Of a stretch of DNA of 64,000 nucleotides, positions 55,016-64,000 are shown in pieces. Numbering within the stretch: position 1 is the first letter of the stretch; every line of letters starts with the position of its first letter. Below the pieces are notes generated by a model, which was not told where the DNA came from, ran no database searches, and was given only the letters and a program-made list of their open reading frames with translations. The position numbers and the translations under genes were made by a program. The stretch is from Paludifilum halophilum (GTDB lineage: Bacteria; Bacillota; Bacilli; Thermoactinomycetales; DSM-45169). Location of the stretch: contig NZ_NOWF01000013.1 in NCBI RefSeq assembly GCF_002245355.1, positions 28,274-92,273 on the forward strand, read 5' to 3'.

Positions 55016-55113
55016 CATACGAACCATTCGGAAATTTTCCGCTCACCTGAACAACGATGATTGAACGACTATTTAAAAGTGAGCGCCGTGATTATTTAAA
55101 TTTTTACCCCTTT

Positions 55114-55155
55114 AGGAATGCCCACCGGAGATCCGGTGGACATTCCTATTTTATT
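55114..55155 (+). terminator. abrB terminator
   Basis: AGGAATGCCCACCGG AGAT CCGGTGGACATTCCT followed by ATTTTATT, about 100 bases after abrB. Confidence 0.8.
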
Positions 55156-55335
55156 ATCACTCCCATGAAAAGAAGCCGGCCTTCCTCGCTGGAAAAAGCC
55201 GACTCCCTAACAATCCCGACCAAGGGCCCCCTCGGAGTTCAATTGCCAACGTTCTTTGTAAGACGAAGACGGGTTTACAACCACCCACAACGGCTCAAAA
55301 GCCATTCAAAAGTGCCTGAAAGGACACTTTTCTTC

Positions 55336-56826
55336 TCAGCCGCGGTTGTCCTCTTTGATCAATTCCAAGATTCGATCCTTGATCAGTTCGGATTGAGTAC
55401 CGAACACCGCTTGGTAATAGCCTTCGCCGACACGCATGACACCGGAGGCACCCAGTTTTTTCAACTGTTCCTGATCGATCTTATTCTCATCCTTCAGTGT
55501 CATCCGCAAGCGGGTAATGCAGGCATCCAGCTGATCGATGTTTTCCTCGCCGCCGATCGCCGCCAAAACCCCACGAGCCTGGTCATCCAGTTTATTTTGC
55601 TTGCGATCCTCTTCGGGGGCCGCTTCACCGGATTCCTCCACAGACGTCTCCTCCTCCTCGTCGCGACCCGGAGTGGGGAGGTTGAATTTGCGGATGGCAA
55701 ACCGGAAGATGAGATAATACAGCAGAGCATAGCCCAGGCCGACGGGGATGATCAACCATCCCTTGGTCGACAGATGGTAATTGAGCAAGAAATCGATCAA
55801 CCCGGCGGAAAAGCCGAAGCCGTGTTTGACGCCCAGAATACTCATCAGGGCCAGGGAAGTCCCTGTCAACAGGGCGTGTACCAGGAAGAGAACCGGTGCC
55901 AGGAACATAAAGGTGAATTCGATCGGTTCCGTGATCCCGGTCAGGAAAGAGGTCAGAGCGGCACTGAGCAAGAGCCCGCTCACCGCTGTTCGCTTCGAAG
56001 GCTTCGCTTCGTGGATCATAGCCAAGCAGGCCGCAGGCAAGGCGAACATCATGATCGGAAACATCCCGGCCATAAAGGAGCCCGCGTTGGGATCTCCGGC
56101 GAAGTAACGGTTCAGATCTCCCCGGACTACATCACCGGCGGCTGTGACGAATTCCCCAATGTTAAACCAGATCAGCGTATTGAGGATATGGTGCATCCCG
56201 ATAGGAATCAGTATTCGGTTCAAGATCCCATACCCGAACAGCCCGGCGGCCCCAGCATTGACAATCCACTCTCCCGCCGTGCTGATCGCGTTTTCCACCG
56301 GCGGCCAAATGAAGAGAAAGAGAAGACCGACCAAAAACATCGTAAACGAAACAACGATGGGTACAAACCGTTTGCCGCCAAAGAACTGCAACCATTCCGG
56401 CAGGCGGATATCCTTGAATCGGCGGTATAAATACGCAGTGATGAGACCGGTGATAATCCCGCCCAAAACAGAAGTCTGGTCCAATTTGACCTGCCATTCC
56501 GGATTTTCCGGAGCCTTCGCGTTCATACCGACGATTGTGTTGAGTACCACGAAACCGGCAACGGCCGCCAATCCTGCCGCTCCGGCTCCACCGGACATAC
56601 CCACTGCCACCCCGATGGCAAAGAGGAGCGGTAAGTACGTAAAAATCGCTTGTCCGCCGGTCTGAATCACTTCTCCTACCTGAATTAGAGCGGAATTCTC
56701 ACCGACGATCTGCTCATTGGTCAGAATGGCCCCGAGGCTGAGGAGAATCGCGGCAGCAGGCAACACAGCGATGGGAAGCATCAGGGATTTCCCGATCTGT
56801 TGCAACTTCCCTAATAGCGCTTTCAT
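55336..56826 (-). CDS. nagP: PTS N-acetylglucosamine-type EIICB transporter
   Basis: 496 residues. The EIIC membrane domain (about residues 1-385) has GMHHILNTLIWFNIGEFV and GITEPIEFTFMFLAPVLFLV, the NagE/NagP-type signature. The EIIB domain at the C terminus has LDACITRLRM with the phosphorylated Cys. It takes up and phosphorylates GlcNAc or a related amino sugar with an EIIA supplied in trans. An operator of NagR type lies upstream, supporting GlcNAc. Neighbouring nag genes are absent. Confidence 0.87.
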   Translation of the reverse strand: MKALLGKLQQIGKSLMLPIAVLPAAAILLSLGAILTNEQIVGENSALIQVGEVIQTGGQAIFTYLPLLFAIGVAVGMSGGAGAAGLAAVAGFVVLNTIVGMNAKAPENPEWQVKLDQTSVLGGIITGLITAYLYRRFKDIRLPEWLQFFGGKRFVPIVVSFTMFLVGLLFLFIWPPVENAISTAGEWIVNAGAAGLFGYGILNRILIPIGMHHILNTLIWFNIGEFVTAAGDVVRGDLNRYFAGDPNAGSFMAGMFPIMMFALPAACLAMIHEAKPSKRTAVSGLLLSAALTSFLTGITEPIEFTFMFLAPVLFLVHALLTGTSLALMSILGVKHGFGFSAGLIDFLLNYHLSTKGWLIIPVGLGYALLYYLIFRFAIRKFNLPTPGRDEEEETSVEESGEAAPEEDRKQNKLDDQARGVLAAIGGEENIDQLDACITRLRMTLKDENKIDQEQLKKLGASGVMRVGEGYYQAVFGTQSELIKDRILELIKEDNRG

Positions 56827-56946
56827 TTTTGCACACCTCCATAGAACGTTGATACATATTATGTGGTTTGTCCTGTTTTTAAGCCTATCATTCCTACTTT
56901 CCCCTTATCCGGCTTTGACCCCCCTGTGAATAGTATATCATCTCAT

Positions 56947-56962
56947 ATTGGTATATACCAGT
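56947..56962. promoter_or_regulatory. NagR (YvoA)-type operator
   Basis: ATTGGTATATACCAGT contains the palindrome TGGTATATACCA, close to the B. subtilis dre site pattern TGGTATAGACCA. It lies about 120-135 bases before nagP; TATACT downstream may be the -10. Confidence 0.6.
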
Positions 56963-56986
56963 GAGGAATTTTATAAAATCCCGATT

Positions 56987-57017
56987 TAAAAAACCGGCTC
57001 TGTACCAGAGCCGGTTA
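56987..57017 (-). terminator. rsmI terminator
   Basis: Minus strand AACCGGCTCTG GTA CAGAGCCGGTT followed by TTTTAAA, about 20 bases after the rsmI stop. Confidence 0.9.
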
Positions 57018-57033
57018 TTGACCATGTTCATTT

Positions 57034-57909
57034 CTATTGATGGTAATGGTTGTACACTTCCCTTTTGGGCAGAGACCGTTCCTTTGCCACTGTCCGGATC
57101 GCCTCTTTTTTCGCTTTCCCGCGATGGATATGCCAATCCACATGCTCCGTCACAGAAAGGGGATGCCACCAGTCGGTTTCATGGGACTCCCTGTTCTGGG
57201 GAGAAGAATCTTTCGCTCCGGATACGACCACGGTCATCTCCCCGCGGGGCGAATGTTCCCGGAACCAATCCCGGCATTGGGAAAGCGTTCCCCGAATCCA
57301 TTCCTCATGCTTCTTGGTCACCTCTCTGGCGATCGCTGTCGAGCGGTCTCCCAACACTTCCCGCAAATCCCGCAACATCGGGAGGATGCGGTGGGGGGCT
57401 TCATAGAAAAGCAGGGTGGCGGGAACCTCCTTCCATCGATCCAATTCCCGGATCCTTTCCTTGGTTTGCCGGGGAAGAAAGCCGATGAAAAGGAAGGGCT
57501 GAGGAGGAATACCGGAGGCGACCACTGCTGACAACGCCGCATTGGGGCCCGGGACAGGAATCACCGGAATCCCCCGGTTGACCGCTTCGCGAACCAGCTC
57601 TTCCCCGGGGTCGGAGAGGGCCGGCATTCCCGCATCGCTGACCAATGCGATCCGCTCACCTTGTTCCATTCTCTCGGACAATTCCTCCATCCGGGAAAAA
57701 CGATTGTGCTCGTGATAACTGACCAATGGGACGGAAATCTCGAGATGGGAAAGAAGTTTTCGGGTGCGGCGGGTATCTTCACAGGCGATCCGATCCACCT
57801 CGGCAAGCGTGTTCCTGGCGCGTATGCTTAAATCCTCCAGGTTTCCGATCGGGGTCCCGACCACATACAGGGCCCCATTACTTCCTTCAAAGCTTTTTTG
57901 CCGCTTCAC
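57034..57909 (-). CDS. rsmI: 16S rRNA (cytidine-2'-O) methyltransferase RsmI
   Basis: 291 residues, tetrapyrrole-methylase fold: LYVVGTPIGNLEDLSIRARN, VALVSDAGMPALSDPGEELV and TLLFYEAPHRILPMLRDLRE. It methylates C1402 of 16S rRNA. Start GTG at 57907-57909 behind GGGGGTGG, overlapping yazA by 23 bases. Confidence 0.95.
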   Translation of the reverse strand: MKRQKSFEGSNGALYVVGTPIGNLEDLSIRARNTLAEVDRIACEDTRRTRKLLSHLEISVPLVSYHEHNRFSRMEELSERMEQGERIALVSDAGMPALSDPGEELVREAVNRGIPVIPVPGPNAALSAVVASGIPPQPFLFIGFLPRQTKERIRELDRWKEVPATLLFYEAPHRILPMLRDLREVLGDRSTAIAREVTKKHEEWIRGTLSQCRDWFREHSPRGEMTVVVSGAKDSSPQNRESHETDWWHPLSVTEHVDWHIHRGKAKKEAIRTVAKERSLPKREVYNHYHQ

Positions 57910-58174
57910 GATCCACCCCCTTCTCCGCGATCAGGCGATTTTTGGCTTTTCGATTCATCCTTTTGATCTCCCACTCCCTTCGCAAAGCATCGGAACGGGT
58001 CATCTCCGGCTCCGCCAAGCGAAGGGTAAACGGCCCGCGGCCCCGGGTGTATTTCGCCCCGACTCCCCGCCGATGCTCTTCCAGCCGTCGAGGAAGATCC
58101 GTCGTAATTCCCGTATACAGGGTTCCGTCAGCACATTCCAGCACGTAGACGACGTATTTCCTTTGAACCGCCAT
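57887..58174 (-). CDS. yazA: GIY-YIG domain protein YazA
   Basis: 95 residues: KYVVYVLECADGTLYTGITT and GAKYTRGRGPFTLRLAE are the UPF0213/YazA form of the GIY-YIG nuclease fold, likely a structure-specific endonuclease like SLX1. Start ATG at 58172-58174. The frame continues upstream through a terminator hairpin, which argues against the longer start. Confidence 0.92.
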   Translation of the reverse strand: MAVQRKYVVYVLECADGTLYTGITTDLPRRLEEHRRGVGAKYTRGRGPFTLRLAEPEMTRSDALRREWEIKRMNRKAKNRLIAEKGVDREAAKKL

Positions 58175-58205
58175 CAATCCTCCTGAACGGATATTCTTCA
58201 AGGAC

Positions 58206-58231
58206 AAAAAGGTGCCGGAAAAACCGGCACC
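58206..58231 (-). terminator. yabA terminator
   Basis: Minus strand GGTGCCGG TTTTT CCGGCACC followed by TTTTTG, between yabA and yazA. Confidence 0.9.
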
Positions 58232-58312
58232 CGAGATGGAGGCCCCCACCACAACGATTGTTCCGAAGAGGACTCGAAGAACAAGATCGCGATGGTCGAT
58301 CACGGGTCAACC

Positions 58313-58672
58313 TCATTTCTCCTCATTGGACGTTTTATTTAAAAAGGATAAACAAAAAAGGCAGTCTCCATGAGTCCGCATATTGCCGTAATGGACGTTG
58401 CAAATATGGAACCCCTCGTTATAGAGGCGGACCAGGTTATCATATCCCTCACCCACCGTCTCGTCTTTCGGAGAAGGGACGTCGACCGTATCGCCGCCTT
58501 GGACGTCGCCGTTTTCCAGCTGCTCTCTGAGTGATTGATTTTCCAGAACCAGGCGGGTGTTTTCTTCGAGCATTTGGACAATTTGTTCCTTCAACCCGCC
58601 CAATTCCTTATATAATTCCCCGATCTGATCCTCGATCCGGGTCATTCGGGATAAAATGTCCTGCTTATCCAC
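58313..58672 (-). CDS. yabA: Replication initiation control protein YabA
   Basis: About 119 residues. An N-terminal coiled coil (ELYKELGGLKEQIVQMLEEN) and a C-terminal zinc module with His/Cys ligands (FHICNVHYGNMRTHGDCLFC). YabA tetramers bind DnaA and DnaN and limit re-initiation. I prefer the GTG at 58670-58672 with GGTGGGGGG upstream. Confidence 0.92.
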   Translation of the reverse strand: MDKQDILSRMTRIEDQIGELYKELGGLKEQIVQMLEENTRLVLENQSLREQLENGDVQGGDTVDVPSPKDETVGEGYDNLVRLYNEGFHICNVHYGNMRTHGDCLFCLSFLNKTSNEEK

Positions 58673-58806
58673 GCCCCCCACCTCTATCACCCGTTTGTCT
58701 GCTTCAAGTCTTCCGATTCAACGCTGAACCGATCAGGAAGGTTTCCCGCAACGGGGGTGCCTGCTCGCAGTGGCAAGCAGGCCGTTTTTCCATCCGTGAA
58801 TGTCCC

Positions 58807-59610
58807 TTATGCCTGTGCTGTAATCTCCTCCGCGGGATGTTCCACCGTACGGCCCGACTCGTTTAACTCCACCTGAACGCGGCGTTCGAGAAGGTTCAGC
58901 ACCACCACGCGCCCATCCCCTTCCGGGGTTGTGACACGGGTTCCGACATCGGGCATCTGTTTCTTCGCGTCTACATAGGTATCGTTCTCGTACTTTAAGC
59001 AGCACATGAGACGACCGCACAACCCGGAAATTTTGGCCGGATTGAGAGACAGATTCTGATCTTTGGCCATCTTGATGGAAACTGGCTCAAAATCCCCGAG
59101 AAAGGACGAACAACACAAAACCCGTCCACAGGGTCCGATTCCGCCTAACATTTTGGCTTCGTCCCGCACCCCGATTTGTCGAAGTTCAATCCTCGTACGG
59201 AAGACCGAGGCCAAGTCCCGGACGAGCTCCCGGAAATCGACCCGACCGTCTGCGGTGAAGTAGAAGATGATTTTATTCCGGTCAAAGGTATACTCCGCGT
59301 CAACCAACTTCATCTCCAACCCGTGCAGACGGATTTTTTCCGCACAAACAGCCAAAGCCTCTTTGGCCGATCTTCGGTTTTTCTCCATCTGAACAGCATC
59401 TTCCTCTGTAGCGACACGTATGACGTATTTGAGAGGAAGGACGACTTCATCCTCGGTCACATAACGGATACCCGTCACTACCGTTCCGTATTCAACCCCG
59501 CGAACGGTTTCTACGATCACGCGATCATCGCGGCGAATATTTAAATGGCCCGGGTTAAAATAGTATATTTTACCCGCTTGCCTAAAACGGACTCCTACGA
59601 CTGACAGCAT
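58807..59610 (-). CDS. ricT: PSP1-domain protein RicT (YaaT)
   Basis: 267 residues: IGPCGRVLCCSSFLGDFEPV and PAKISGLCGRLMCCLKYEND carry the conserved cysteines of the PSP1 C-terminal region. In B. subtilis RicT with RicA and RicF forms an Fe-S complex that aids RNase Y maturation of mRNAs and sporulation phosphorelay. ATG at 59608-59610, overlapping holB by 29 bases. Confidence 0.95.
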   Translation of the reverse strand: MLSVVGVRFRQAGKIYYFNPGHLNIRRDDRVIVETVRGVEYGTVVTGIRYVTEDEVVLPLKYVIRVATEEDAVQMEKNRRSAKEALAVCAEKIRLHGLEMKLVDAEYTFDRNKIIFYFTADGRVDFRELVRDLASVFRTRIELRQIGVRDEAKMLGGIGPCGRVLCCSSFLGDFEPVSIKMAKDQNLSLNPAKISGLCGRLMCCLKYENDTYVDAKKQMPDVGTRVTTPEGDGRVVVLNLLERRVQVELNESGRTVEHPAEEITAQA

Positions 59611-60589
59611 TTACAGCTCCCCCTTGCATGACCAGAACCATCCGTTCCAAGACGGCTTGCGCCTGAACGGGGCCGGCCAATTGGCGTCGAGCATCGATAA
59701 TGGCGTGCATCCCGTCTGTTAATCGATCGATTGTCCATCGGGAAGACTGGCGTCGACGGGATTCACTCCATCTCGCAAATACCGGCTGTTCTTCCCGCCC
59801 CAGCCGGTCGTTGAGGAGATCCCGCAACCAGAGAAGCAGTAGATCCAAGACTGTCTCCAGCCGCTCTCGTCCCGTCTCCAAGATTTGTGTCTGGACTGAT
59901 ACGAGAGCCTCCGAAGATCCGGAGGCAATCTCCCCACTCCATTTTATCACTCGCTCGCAAAGCAGGGCAAACTCATCCTCCTCCATTCTCCCTCGGGCAT
60001 CGTCCAAACCCGCGGCGAGGTGGGCGGCGATTCGGGAAGTTTCAGGATCGTATCCTTCTTCCTTTAAGTATTGGGCGATCCGCTCCGGGGAAAGCGCTGG
60101 GAAACGGAGGAGTTGACAGCGGGACCGTATCGTCGGAAGAAGCGCGTGAAGGTTTTCCGTGATCAGAATGGCCACCATCCGGGATGTGGGCTCTTCCAAA
60201 AACTTGAGCAGGCTGTTGGCGGCTTGTACCGTCATCGCATCGGCATGCTCAATCATAATCACCCGGGTAGCGTTTTCCGGAGGACTGTAGGAAAAAGCGC
60301 GCTGGATGGCCCGCACCTGATCGATTTTAATCGTCTGCCCGTCCGGCGACACCTTCATCACCCCGGGGTCATTGCCGTGATCGATCCGTTGGCAGTGAAT
60401 ACACTCGTCGCAGGCGTCTTCCTTCCCGTTCAAACAATTGAGGGCCTTGGCCAGTTGCTGCGCTGTACGGGTCTTGCCCACTCCCCTGGGCCCCGCAAAG
60501 CAATAAGCATGGGCGATCCGACCGGTACGCAATCCCCTTTTCAACAACTGAACCACCTGTTGTTGACCGAACACTTCATTCAAAGACAA
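59582..60589 (-). CDS. holB: DNA polymerase III delta' subunit
   Basis: 335 residues. AAA clamp-loader fold with FAGPRGVGKTRTAQQLAKAL, a zinc-binding Cys set (ACDECIHCQRI) and SLLKFLEEPTSRMVAILITE (SRC-like region). It helps load the sliding clamp. TTG start at 60587-60589 behind GGGGGG. Order darA-holB-ricT is conserved, though yaaR seems missing. Confidence 0.95.
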   Translation of the reverse strand: MSLNEVFGQQQVVQLLKRGLRTGRIAHAYCFAGPRGVGKTRTAQQLAKALNCLNGKEDACDECIHCQRIDHGNDPGVMKVSPDGQTIKIDQVRAIQRAFSYSPPENATRVIMIEHADAMTVQAANSLLKFLEEPTSRMVAILITENLHALLPTIRSRCQLLRFPALSPERIAQYLKEEGYDPETSRIAAHLAAGLDDARGRMEEDEFALLCERVIKWSGEIASGSSEALVSVQTQILETGRERLETVLDLLLLWLRDLLNDRLGREEQPVFARWSESRRRQSSRWTIDRLTDGMHAIIDARRQLAGPVQAQAVLERMVLVMQGGAVNAVSRRSPF

Positions 60590-60621
60590 AAATGAACCCC
60601 CCGTTTCATCCAGGGCCCAGG

Positions 60622-60996
<375 letters not shown>

Positions 60997-61623
60997 TCAC
61001 AACCGAATCCATTTCTCCAAATCACTTCGCAAAATCTCAAATACCTCTTCCGCCGATCGGGTGGCATCCACAATCATGCAACGCTCCGGATCCAAACGGG
61101 CCTGTTCCAAAAATCCCCGGCGGACTCGACGGTGAAAATCCCGCCCTTTTTGTTCCATGCGATCCGTGTCATATCCCCGGGACTTCAGCCGAAGATTGCC
61201 TTCTTCCACCGGTAAATCGAGAATATAGGTACGGTCGGGTTTCAACCCCCCAGTGGCCGTCTGATTGATATCAATCACTTCCTGCAAATCCCCGCCCGGT
61301 CCGTAGGCCTGATAAACGATACTGGAGTCCACATATCGATCACAGATCACCACTTTTCCATCATTCAATGCCGGGCGGATCACCTGTTCTACCAGTTGGG
61401 CCCGGGATGCGGCATACAGCAGAATCTCGGTACGCAACGCCATTTCTGAAAGGGATGGATCCAACAAGATCCGACGCACTCGGTCCCCAATCGCTGTTCC
61501 CCCCGGCTCCCGCGTCGTCAGATACGGAATCCCCTTATCATCCATATATTGGCTGATCAAGGCGGCTTGTGTTGACTTTCCGCCGCCTTCCGATCCTTCC
61601 AACGTGATAAAACAACCCTTCAC
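60997..61623 (-). CDS. tmk: Thymidylate kinase
   Basis: 208 residues. Walker A ITLEGSEGGGKSTQAALISQ, then LTTREPGGTAIGDRVRRI and the DRY-type VICDRYVDSSIVYQ. It converts dTMP to dTDP. Start GTG at 61621-61623 with GGAGG seven bases upstream. Confidence 0.96.
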   Translation of the reverse strand: MKGCFITLEGSEGGGKSTQAALISQYMDDKGIPYLTTREPGGTAIGDRVRRILLDPSLSEMALRTEILLYAASRAQLVEQVIRPALNDGKVVICDRYVDSSIVYQAYGPGGDLQEVIDINQTATGGLKPDRTYILDLPVEEGNLRLKSRGYDTDRMEQKGRDFHRRVRRGFLEQARLDPERCMIVDATRSAEEVFEILRSDLEKWIRL

Positions 61624-61651
61624 ATCAGTTCCTCCAACCGTTATTTGAGAT

Positions 61652-63070
61652 TTATTGTAACACGTAGACACATGGCGGGGAAACGGCGGCTAACCCGCGA
61701 ACCCGCCCGCCGCAGCGGATCATGCGATCCATATCCATCGCGTGTTTCCGGGTAAAGGACTCCCCCGGGAGGACCAGAGGGATTCCTGGCGGATAAGGAA
61801 CGACCATTTCCGCCGCTGGTCGGCCCACCGCTTCTTCCAGAGAAACCGCCTGACGGCGGAGGCGATCCAGTCGGTTTAAAGGAAAACGGCTTTCACTCCA
61901 ACGGGGAACCCGAATCGGTTCCATCCAGGGTTCCTCGGGAATCCATTTCATATCTTTCTCCAAATCCTTCAATCCCTGCATGAGTCGCCGCATTTCCTCC
62001 GGAGAAGTTCCTATGGAAAAAGCGGCCAAGGTGCAACGGTGATCCGCCAGTTCCATGAACAATCCCTTTCTGCGCAACTCATTGGAAAGCCGAAACCCGG
62101 AAATTCTTCTTTTCGATCGAATCGCCAACTTGAGTGGATCTTGATCTTTGTCCCCCCTCCCCTCTTCGATGATCCCCGAAAGGGTCGACAGTTTTTCCCG
62201 AAATCGCTGCAGTCGGTTTAAAAGCACATCCAGCTCGTCTTTTCCGCGTTCAGCCAAAAACCGGCGGGCCAAATCCAGAGAAGCCATCAACGGGTAGGAA
62301 GGACTGCTGGATTGAATCACCCGAAGCCAGCGGAAAACCGATTCCGAGGGGACACCCTCTCCTTTCAAGTGTAGCATGGAGGCCATCGTCATCGCCGGTA
62401 ACATTTTGTGAGTGGATTGAACGGCGGCATCCGCTCCCTGTTGCATCGCGGAAGGGGGGAGCAAGGGATGAAAACCGAAATGAGCTCCATGGGCCTCATC
62501 AACGAGGAGTGGAATTCCGCGCTTTCCGCACATTCGGGCGAGCGCATCCACAGGTTGACACATCCCGTAGTAATCGGGACTGGTAATAAATACTCCCTTG
62601 GCATCGGGAAATCGGCCCAGCACCTCCGCTAAGGTTTCGGGATTGATTCGGGAACATTCTCCATCTCCGGATATATAAACAGGGCGAACCCCAGCCAATA
62701 AGCAACCATTGAAGATCGATTGATGGGAATTGCGTTGAATGATCAATCGGTCACCGGGCTGACAGAGGCTTAATACCAGAGCTAGATTTCCCGCCGTACT
62801 TCCCCCCACCAAAAACCGGGTCTCATCGGCACTGAAAGCTTCTGCCGCGAATTCCTGCGCCTCCCGGATCACTCCTTCCGGATCGTGTAAATCATCAAGG
62901 TAACCCACCTCAGTCAGGTCAATGGATAATACGTCTTTAAACCTATCGGATCCCTCGGGATCAAAGGCCTGTCCCTGTTTGTGACCGGGGACATGAAAAT
63001 TGCCCCGACTCTCTTTCAGATGAGCGGACAACGCTTCAAACAGAGGGGCCCTTTTTTGCCTTTCCGACAA
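61652..63070 (-). CDS. yaaO: Orn/Lys/Arg decarboxylase family protein (YaaO)
   Basis: 472 residues, PLP enzyme of fold III-type large-domain basic amino acid decarboxylases. FHVPGHKQGQAF and the PLP lysine in AAVQSTHKMLPAMTM are visible; the C-terminal half is the short Bacillus form. It probably makes a polyamine precursor (cadaverine, putrescine or agmatine); substrate is not known for YaaO. TTG start at 63068-63070. Its end overlaps the untranslated leader of tmk. Confidence 0.9.
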   Translation of the reverse strand: MSERQKRAPLFEALSAHLKESRGNFHVPGHKQGQAFDPEGSDRFKDVLSIDLTEVGYLDDLHDPEGVIREAQEFAAEAFSADETRFLVGGSTAGNLALVLSLCQPGDRLIIQRNSHQSIFNGCLLAGVRPVYISGDGECSRINPETLAEVLGRFPDAKGVFITSPDYYGMCQPVDALARMCGKRGIPLLVDEAHGAHFGFHPLLPPSAMQQGADAAVQSTHKMLPAMTMASMLHLKGEGVPSESVFRWLRVIQSSSPSYPLMASLDLARRFLAERGKDELDVLLNRLQRFREKLSTLSGIIEEGRGDKDQDPLKLAIRSKRRISGFRLSNELRRKGLFMELADHRCTLAAFSIGTSPEEMRRLMQGLKDLEKDMKWIPEEPWMEPIRVPRWSESRFPLNRLDRLRRQAVSLEEAVGRPAAEMVVPYPPGIPLVLPGESFTRKHAMDMDRMIRCGGRVRGLAAVSPPCVYVLQ

Positions 63071-63164
63071 TCGGATCCTCTCCCTTTGCTTTCTTGTACC
63101 ATCAGATATGTTGAACTGTTATGCCCCGCGATAACCTAGCGGACTTTCGGAGTGCTGTTACATA

Positions 63165-63194
63165 AAGAAACGGGGACCCTCTTACAGTCCCCGA
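63165..63194 (-). terminator. csfB terminator
   Basis: Minus strand CGGGGAC TGTAAGAGG GTCCCCG followed by TTTCTTTATG, overlapping the csfB stop region. Confidence 0.8.
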
Positions 63195-63379
63195 CGTTGG
63201 CTGTTTAACCAAATATTTCTCAATTGAAGGACGAAATGAGGATATTTTTGATCCTCTACTTCGGTATTCACGATCTCCTTCTCGCATGTCTCACAGATGA
63301 ATTCATCCAAGACTCTGATCCCCTTCACTCTTTCTTCTTCACAGACAATACAGCGGATTCGATCACGTGTGTCTTGCAA
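63182..63379 (-). CDS. csfB: Sigma-G inhibitor Gin (CsfB)
   Basis: 65 residues with two CxxC pairs (IRCIVCEEERVKGI, FICETCEKEI), the treble-clef-like zinc site of Gin. In the forespore Gin holds SigG (and in the mother cell SigE) inactive. TTG start at 63377-63379 behind GGGTGGG. Position beside yaaO near the rRNA operon matches B. subtilis. Confidence 0.9.
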   Translation of the reverse strand: MQDTRDRIRCIVCEEERVKGIRVLDEFICETCEKEIVNTEVEDQKYPHFVLQLRNIWLNSQRRGL

Positions 63380-63411
63380 GATCGACCCACCCTTTTCATT
63401 ATTTTTTCAGC

Positions 63412-63441
63412 CATTGTTTCCATGGTTGAGAAAATTTATAC
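63412..63441 (-). promoter_or_regulatory. SigF/SigG-like promoter of csfB
   Basis: Minus strand GTATA (63437-63441), 15 bases, GGAAACAATG (63412-63421), one mismatch from the SigF -10 consensus GGNRRANHTR; csfB is a SigF gene in B. subtilis. Confidence 0.6.
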
Positions 63442-63837
63442 ACGGGTAACGAGCGAATCCAGTCATCGAATCGTTCAAATCCATGCTTCGATACGGGTGG
63501 ACACTGCCGTAGGCCTTTTCAGTATACCACGCCGGGATCATCCGGAGAATCCCTTATGCAACCGCTGCAAAAAAGAAGTGGGAGTGTCGACAGACCCGTA
63601 CCATGGTGCCAATGGCTGTTTTTGGGGTATGTACCTACCCGCCATGAGTCCTGCTGAAAGTGCTACTGTATTATATGCACCAGCCTCTGTTGGCAACCCG
63701 TTAAACAACAAAGGATCTCCCCTGGTGAAACCCCGCACCGAAAACCGCCCCTTGCTTCTCTAGCCCTCCCTAAATCCATCGGTCGGAGCAAAAGCCACTC
63801 GATCACGAGGGATTGCGCCTAAACGTTCTCCATCAAT
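63442..63837. other. Spacer between rRNA operon and csfB
   Basis: About 395 bases. bofA, which lies near csfB in B. subtilis, is not recognised. A minus-strand frame at 63538-63738 has no ribosome binding site or family match. Confidence 0.4.
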
Positions 63838-63866
63838 AAAAAAACAGCCCATTTTTGGGCTGTTTT
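63838..63866 (-). terminator. rRNA operon terminator
   Basis: Minus strand AAAACAGCCC AAAAAT GGGCTGTTTTTTT just after 5S rRNA. Confidence 0.9.
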
Positions 63867-63873
63867 CTGAAGT

Positions 63874-63990
63874 GCCTGGCGACGTCCTACTCTCCCGGGG
63901 GCGAAAGCCCCAAGTACCATCGGCGCTGGAGGGCTTAACTTTCGTGTTCGGGATGGGAACGAGTGGATCCCCTCCGCCATCATCACCAGA
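63874..63990 (-). rRNA. rrf: 5S ribosomal RNA
   Basis: About 117 bases on the minus strand. CCGTTCCC-like CTCGTTCCCATCCCGAACAC, then AAGTTAAGC and CAGCGCCGATGGTACTTGGG and AGAGTAGGACGTCGCCAGG are the conserved 5S segments; TCTGGTGA pairs with the 3' GTCGCCAGG. It should be the last gene of an rRNA operon whose 16S and 23S lie beyond the right edge. Confidence 0.95.
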
Positions 63991-64000
63991 CGTTTGATGC

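Noticed and set aside
58175..58303. In-frame upstream extension of yazA with a hydrophobic stretch
   Set aside because: It would run through the strong yabA terminator hairpin, and the family starts at the later ATG.
63538..63738. Minus-strand frame in the place expected for bofA
   Set aside because: BofA is a two-segment membrane protein; this text has no such segments.

Overview
The window looks like a stretch of a spore-forming Bacillales chromosome, moderately GC-rich by eye. Gene order from the 5S rRNA gene at the right end leftward follows the classical Bacillus subtilis order in reverse: yaaO-tmk-darA-holB-ricT-yabA-yazA-rsmI-abrB-metG-tatD-rnmV-rsmA-veg-sspF-ispE-purR-ridA-spoVG-glmU-prs-ctc-pth-fin-mfd-spoVT-spoVB-yabN-rqcP-yabP-yabQ-divIC-tRNA-spoIIE-tilS-hpt-ftsH. 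Departures from that order (fhs after ftsH, ykuK-like in place of yabG, nrdAB, herA-nurA, an HU gene, lepB, namZ and a TrkH/KtrB transporter) suggest a Thermoactinomycetaceae-like relative rather than Bacillus itself; this is inference without a database search. Almost every gene is on the minus strand, so transcription and probably replication run from high to low coordinates.

Layout: 1-6932 is an accessory operon that looks like the biosynthetic cluster of a ribosomally made, radical-SAM-modified peptide. It starts with a tiny peptide gene behind a strong ribosome binding site and then a terminator hairpin. After these come a SPASM radical SAM enzyme, a HemN-like radical SAM enzyme, an alpha/beta hydrolase, a methyltransferase, an N-terminal-proline tautomerase-like protein, a TrmO-like protein, an MFS exporter and an ATP-grasp ligase cut by the window edge. 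7000-9280 is a small island of transposase fragments and orphan immunity-like genes, bounded by two direct copies of the fhs terminator.

9300-63400 is the core: one-carbon metabolism (fhs), proteolysis (ftsH), purine salvage, tRNA modification (tilS), sporulation (spoIIE, yabP, yabQ, spoVB, spoVT, spoVG, fin, sspF, csfB), division (divIC), ribosome rescue (rqcP), DNA repair (mfd, herA-nurA), cell-wall precursor and PRPP synthesis (glmU, prs), deoxynucleotide synthesis (nrdAB, tmk), replication (holB, yabA) and rRNA/tRNA maturation (rsmA, rsmI, rnmV). Two Met tRNA genes lie at 18.9-19.2 kb and a 5S rRNA gene at the right end.

Readable regulation includes a Met T-box before metG, an NrdR box before nrdA, a NagR-type operator before the PTS gene, tandem SigA promoters at veg, a Spo0A-type promoter at spoIIE, SigH at spoVG, SigG at sspF and a SigF-like promoter at csfB. 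A dispersed palindromic element with 15-bp inverted ends occurs at 20.6, 23.9 and 53.4 kb; in two cases its tip supplies the stop codon of a neighbouring gene.
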